This document shows, in pieces, positions 45,653 to 48,440 of a stretch of DNA of 48,440 bases. The DNA is taken from positions 1 to 48,440 of the forward strand of contig CAMLKG010000034.1 of the NCBI GenBank assembly GCA_946480695.1, read 5' to 3'. Both the position numbers and the translations under genes were made by a program. The first letter of the stretch is position 1; every line of letters begins with the position of its first letter. The notes beneath the pieces are model-generated. The model saw nothing but the letters and a program-made list of their open reading frames with translations, had not been told where the DNA came from and did no database searches. Source of the stretch: an uncultured Cellvibrio sp. GTDB taxonomy: Bacteria > Pseudomonadota > Gammaproteobacteria > Pseudomonadales > Cellvibrionaceae.

Positions 45653-45973
45653 ATGAAAAAACTATCCATTGTCCTTGCAACTGCCCTGATCAGCCTGACC
45701 AGCGCCTGTACCTGGGTTAAGGTGTCTGAGAAAGGTGCAAACGTAGCCGTTGCCAATGCGGCCAATGTGCGCAACTGTGAAAAGGTGCGTACCGTAAACG
45801 TAAAAGTTAAAGATAACTTTGTTGGCTCAATGAAGCGTGACCCTAACAAGGTGGCCACGGAATTGACCAGCATGGCCCGCAACGAAGCCTCTCAATTCGG
45901 CGGCGATACCGTAGTGCCCACCACCCTGGTCACCGATGGCCGCCAAAGCTTTGATGTTTACAAGTGCAACTAA
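45653..45973 (+). CDS. DUF4156 lipoprotein
   Basis: 106 residues. Signal peptide with lipobox LTSAC (cysteine about residue 19), so it is a predicted lipoprotein. The mature part (TWVKVSEKGANVAV, VRNCEKVRTVNVKV, GGDTVVPTTLVTDGRQSFDVYKC) is a DUF4156 domain with two further cysteines that could pair, related in fold to RcsF. GAGGAAAA precedes the ATG. It is divergent from the cytochrome gene over a 238-base gap that probably holds both promoters. Confidence 0.85.
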   Translation: MKKLSIVLATALISLTSACTWVKVSEKGANVAVANAANVRNCEKVRTVNVKVKDNFVGSMKRDPNKVATELTSMARNEASQFGGDTVVPTTLVTDGRQSFDVYKCN

Positions 45974-45998
45974 ATATTTGCATGGATTTTCCACATCC

Positions 45999-46019
45999 GG
46001 CCGGGTAATTTGCCCGGCC
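45999..46019 (+). terminator. GC-rich hairpin after the DUF4156 gene
   Basis: GGCCGGG (45999-46005), loop TAATTTG, CCCGGCC (46013-46019). No T tract follows, so it may be Rho-assisted or only stabilise the mRNA. Confidence 0.5.
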
Positions 46020-46198
46020 TGGTGTTGCATCCCCCACCCACGGCGACTGCACCTTTTCGCGTAACCCGGTTTCCGGTTTTTGCACTTCTTCCGCTTTATC
46101 TGCTAAATCTTTGCTAGTGTTAGCGGCGTGAAACCTGTCTTATTGTTGTCACATCATTGCCATAATCTGGCACTCAAAGTCTGGTACATGAGGTTCAA

Positions 46199-48265
46199 GT
46201 GTCCACCGCCTATTTCAATCGCGAGCTAAGCCTGCTTGAGTTCAATAAACGCGTGCTTTACCAAGCCTATAACCACAGCTTGCCGCTGCTGGAACGCCTG
46301 CGGTTTTTGTGCATTTTTTCCACCAACCTTGATGAGTTCTTTGAAGTTCGCGTGGGCGGGCTGGTGGAAATTATCGAGCGCAATGCCCCGCCCGCCCACG
46401 GGCCGGATGGCCTGAGCCAGACCCAGACATTGAACGAAATTTCCATCCGTGCCCACCAATTGGTGGCCGAACAATACCGCATCCTCAACGACGAACTCCT
46501 GCCGCTGATGGCCCAACAGGGGATACGTGTGCTGCGTCGCGAAGAGTGGACGGAGGAACAAATCCTGTATTTGAAACAGGTGTTTTTGTCCGATGTGCTT
46601 CCCGTGCTCAGCCCCATCGGGTTGGACCCCGCACACCCGTTCCCGCGCATCCTTAACAAGAGTTTGAATTTTATCGTGAGGCTCGATGGTAAAGACGCCT
46701 TCGGTCGCAACTCGGGCCGCGCCATTGTGCAGGTACCGCGCTCGCTGCCACATATCCTCGAATTACCCAAGGACTTGAGCAGCGATCAGGGGCGCCACTT
46801 TGTGTTTATTTCCTCCATCATCCATTTTTTTATGGCGGAAATTTTTGTCGGCATGACGGTGATGGAAAGTTATCAATTCCGCCTCACCCGCAACTCGGAT
46901 ATTTTCCTCGACGAGGAGGAGACCGATGATTTGCTGCGCGCCGTCCAGGGCGAACTGGCCTATCGCCAATATGGCGATGAAGTGCGCCTGGAGCTTACCG
47001 ATACCTGCCCGGCGGAACTCGAACAGTTTTTGCTGGAACGCTGCGAAATTAAAGAGCGCGACTTGTACCGTATTAACGGCCCGGTGAATTTGAATCGCTA
47101 CAGCGATTTATTCGATCACATCAAGGACGCACAGTATTATTTCAAGCCGTTTGTGCAAGCCATGCCCAAGTTGCCCAAACGCACCAACTCCTATTTTGAA
47201 GTACTGCAGAAACAGGATATTTTGCTGCACCACCCCTTCGATTCTTTCCAGGGTGTTGTGGACTTTTTGCGCGAAGCGGCCACCGATCCCAATGTATTGG
47301 CCATTAAGCAAACCCTGTATCGAACCGGTTCCAACTCGCCCATTGTGGATGCCCTGGTGGCCGCCGCCAAAGCAGGGAAGGAAGTGACCGCCATCGTAGA
47401 ATTGCGTGCGCGTTTTGATGAGGAACAAAACGTTGCGCTCGCCGAACGCTTGCAGCGTTTCGGTATCCACGTGATTTATGGCGTGGTGGGCTTTAAAACC
47501 CACTCCAAGATGATTTTGGTGGCGCGACGCGAAACCGGCAAACTGCGTTACTACGTCCACCTCGGCACCGGTAATTACCATCCGCGCACCAGTAAAATTT
47601 ATACCGACTACGGTTTGCTCACCTGCGATAAAGATATAGGTGAAGATGTGTATCGCATCTTCCTGCAATTATCGAGCATGGGTAAAGCGTCCAAAATGGA
47701 AGCGCTCCTGTACGCCCCTTTCACGTTGCATAAAGGTATGGTGAAGCGAATCCGCACCGAAAAGGAAAACGCGGAACACGGCAAACCCGCGCGCATCATC
47801 GCCAAAATGAACGCGCTGTACGATGAGGAATTGGTGAATGAACTTTATGCCGCCTCGCAAGCCGGTGTGCAAATCGATTTGATTGTGCGCGGTGTTTGCC
47901 AGTTGCGCCCCGGCGTTGCGGGCCTGTCGGAAAATATCCGCGTGCGTTCCATCATCGGTCGCTTCCTTGAGCACCATCGTGTTTTTTACTTTGAAAACAA
48001 CGGCAACCCGGAGTTGTATTGTTCAAGCGCCGACTGGATGCTGCGCAATATGTTCCATCGGGTGGAGACTTGCTTCCCGATCAAGCATAAAAAAATCCGC
48101 GACCGCATCCTGGAGGACCTGGACCTTTACCTGCGCGACAATACCCATGCCTGGCTGTTGCAGGATGATGGCAGCTACCTTCCCTCCCAACCGGAGGAAG
48201 GCGAGGAGACAATAGATGCCCAGGCAACCCTGCTCGAACGCTGGTCCGCCCATACTGGCGGCTAA
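46199..48265 (+). CDS. ppk: Polyphosphate kinase 1
   Basis: 688 residues, typical for PPK1, with GTG start at 46199 and GAGG 6 bases upstream. N domain (YFNRELSLLEFNKRVL, FSTNLDEFFEVRVGG), then the PLD-like catalytic domains with ALIKQTLYRTG-type text (AIKQTLYRTGSNSP), GFKTHSKMILV and YVHLGTGNYHPRTSKIYTDYGLLT. The latter two hold the histidines used for phospho-enzyme formation. It makes polyphosphate from ATP. It is monocistronic here; no ppx is seen in the window. Confidence 0.96.
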   Translation: MSTAYFNRELSLLEFNKRVLYQAYNHSLPLLERLRFLCIFSTNLDEFFEVRVGGLVEIIERNAPPAHGPDGLSQTQTLNEISIRAHQLVAEQYRILNDELLPLMAQQGIRVLRREEWTEEQILYLKQVFLSDVLPVLSPIGLDPAHPFPRILNKSLNFIVRLDGKDAFGRNSGRAIVQVPRSLPHILELPKDLSSDQGRHFVFISSIIHFFMAEIFVGMTVMESYQFRLTRNSDIFLDEEETDDLLRAVQGELAYRQYGDEVRLELTDTCPAELEQFLLERCEIKERDLYRINGPVNLNRYSDLFDHIKDAQYYFKPFVQAMPKLPKRTNSYFEVLQKQDILLHHPFDSFQGVVDFLREAATDPNVLAIKQTLYRTGSNSPIVDALVAAAKAGKEVTAIVELRARFDEEQNVALAERLQRFGIHVIYGVVGFKTHSKMILVARRETGKLRYYVHLGTGNYHPRTSKIYTDYGLLTCDKDIGEDVYRIFLQLSSMGKASKMEALLYAPFTLHKGMVKRIRTEKENAEHGKPARIIAKMNALYDEELVNELYAASQAGVQIDLIVRGVCQLRPGVAGLSENIRVRSIIGRFLEHHRVFYFENNGNPELYCSSADWMLRNMFHRVETCFPIKHKKIRDRILEDLDLYLRDNTHAWLLQDDGSYLPSQPEEGEETIDAQATLLERWSAHTGG

Positions 48266-48295
48266 TTACTTTTATTGATAAAAATATCCGACCCC

Positions 48296-48329
48296 AATGA
48301 AACCGATTACTGATACCGGTTTCATTTTT
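48296..48329 (+). terminator. Terminator after ppk
   Basis: AATGAAACCG (48296-48305) pairs with CGGTTTCATT (48317-48326), loop of 11 bases, followed by TTT. It starts 30 bases after the ppk stop. Confidence 0.75.
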
Positions 48330-48338
48330 CCACCCAGG

Positions 48339-48354
48339 ATGGTAGCGCTACCAT
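48339..48354. promoter_or_regulatory. Perfect 16-base LacI-type operator
   Basis: ATGGTAGCGCTACCAT is a perfect palindrome with a central CG, the usual form of LacI-family sites. The regulated gene lies beyond the window's right end, as nothing follows in the last 86 bases except an AT-rich stretch suited to a promoter. Confidence 0.6.
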
Positions 48355-48440
48355 TTAATTGGCGCAAAAGTCTACTTCCTATTTATCTCATTTATATACT
48401 ATTACCCGGCAGCCACTGTCGCTAAGCCGTAGTGACGATA

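Overview
The window looks like a chromosomal stretch of a gammaproteobacterium, most likely a marine or soil polysaccharide degrader of the Cellvibrio/Saccharophagus type. This is an inference from gene content and order (lysM-dprA-tsaC-hemF-aroE beside def-fmt-rsmB-trkA; gmk-rpoZ-spoT-ridA; uvrD; ppk), from a long TonB-dependent receptor of the Xanthomonas/Caulobacter type, and from a LacI-type operator at the right edge. No rRNA, tRNA, transposase, integrase or CRISPR array was seen.

Layout. (1) 1-5100, minus strand: a tight four-ORF operon of secreted RHS/YD-repeat proteins. It reads 4935->4126 (small YD/fibronectin-like protein), 4116->2209 (N-terminal RHS half), 2199->2089 (36-residue ORF that is little more than a signal peptide) and 2086->beyond base 1 (C-terminal RHS half with the RHS core). 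The last gene has no stop inside the window, so its variable tip lies to the left. A palindrome-rich promoter region (4997-5052) precedes the operon. (2) 5101-12531, minus: TonB-dependent receptor, terminator, SapC-like, FIH-like JmjC hydroxylase, second SapC-like, flavin-dependent tryptophan halogenase. (3) 13002-24235: housekeeping genes (yheV-prlC; yrdA and an FAH-family hydrolase on plus; pirin and DoxX; a LysR regulator broken by an amber codon; YqaA, aroE, hemF, tsaC, dprA, lysM). (4) 24391-30224, plus: def, fmt, rsmB, trkA, lpdA. (5) 30291-43069, mostly minus: S9 peptidase, ridA, spoT, rpoZ, gmk, a small HTH-like ORF (plus), an orphan TRAP-type binding protein, uvrD, a small membrane-anchored exported protein, a CPBP-like membrane protein and a class C beta-lactamase-fold serine hydrolase. 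(6) 43228-48440: a membrane-anchored di-heme cytochrome c (minus), a DUF4156 lipoprotein (plus), ppk (plus) and a LacI-type operator.

How they may work together. The two accessory blocks are the most interesting. The RHS block resembles one long RHS protein split into two separately exported halves; the TcB/TcC toxin shell is a two-polypeptide precedent. The receptor block joins outer-membrane uptake to two enzymes that modify amino-acid side chains or ligands (a halogenase and an FIH-like 2-oxoglutarate oxygenase) and to two SapC-like proteins. That gene set is known to recur near such receptors, but I know of no established joint function. The pirin/DoxX genes have apparently lost their divergent LysR regulator while keeping LysR-like operators.
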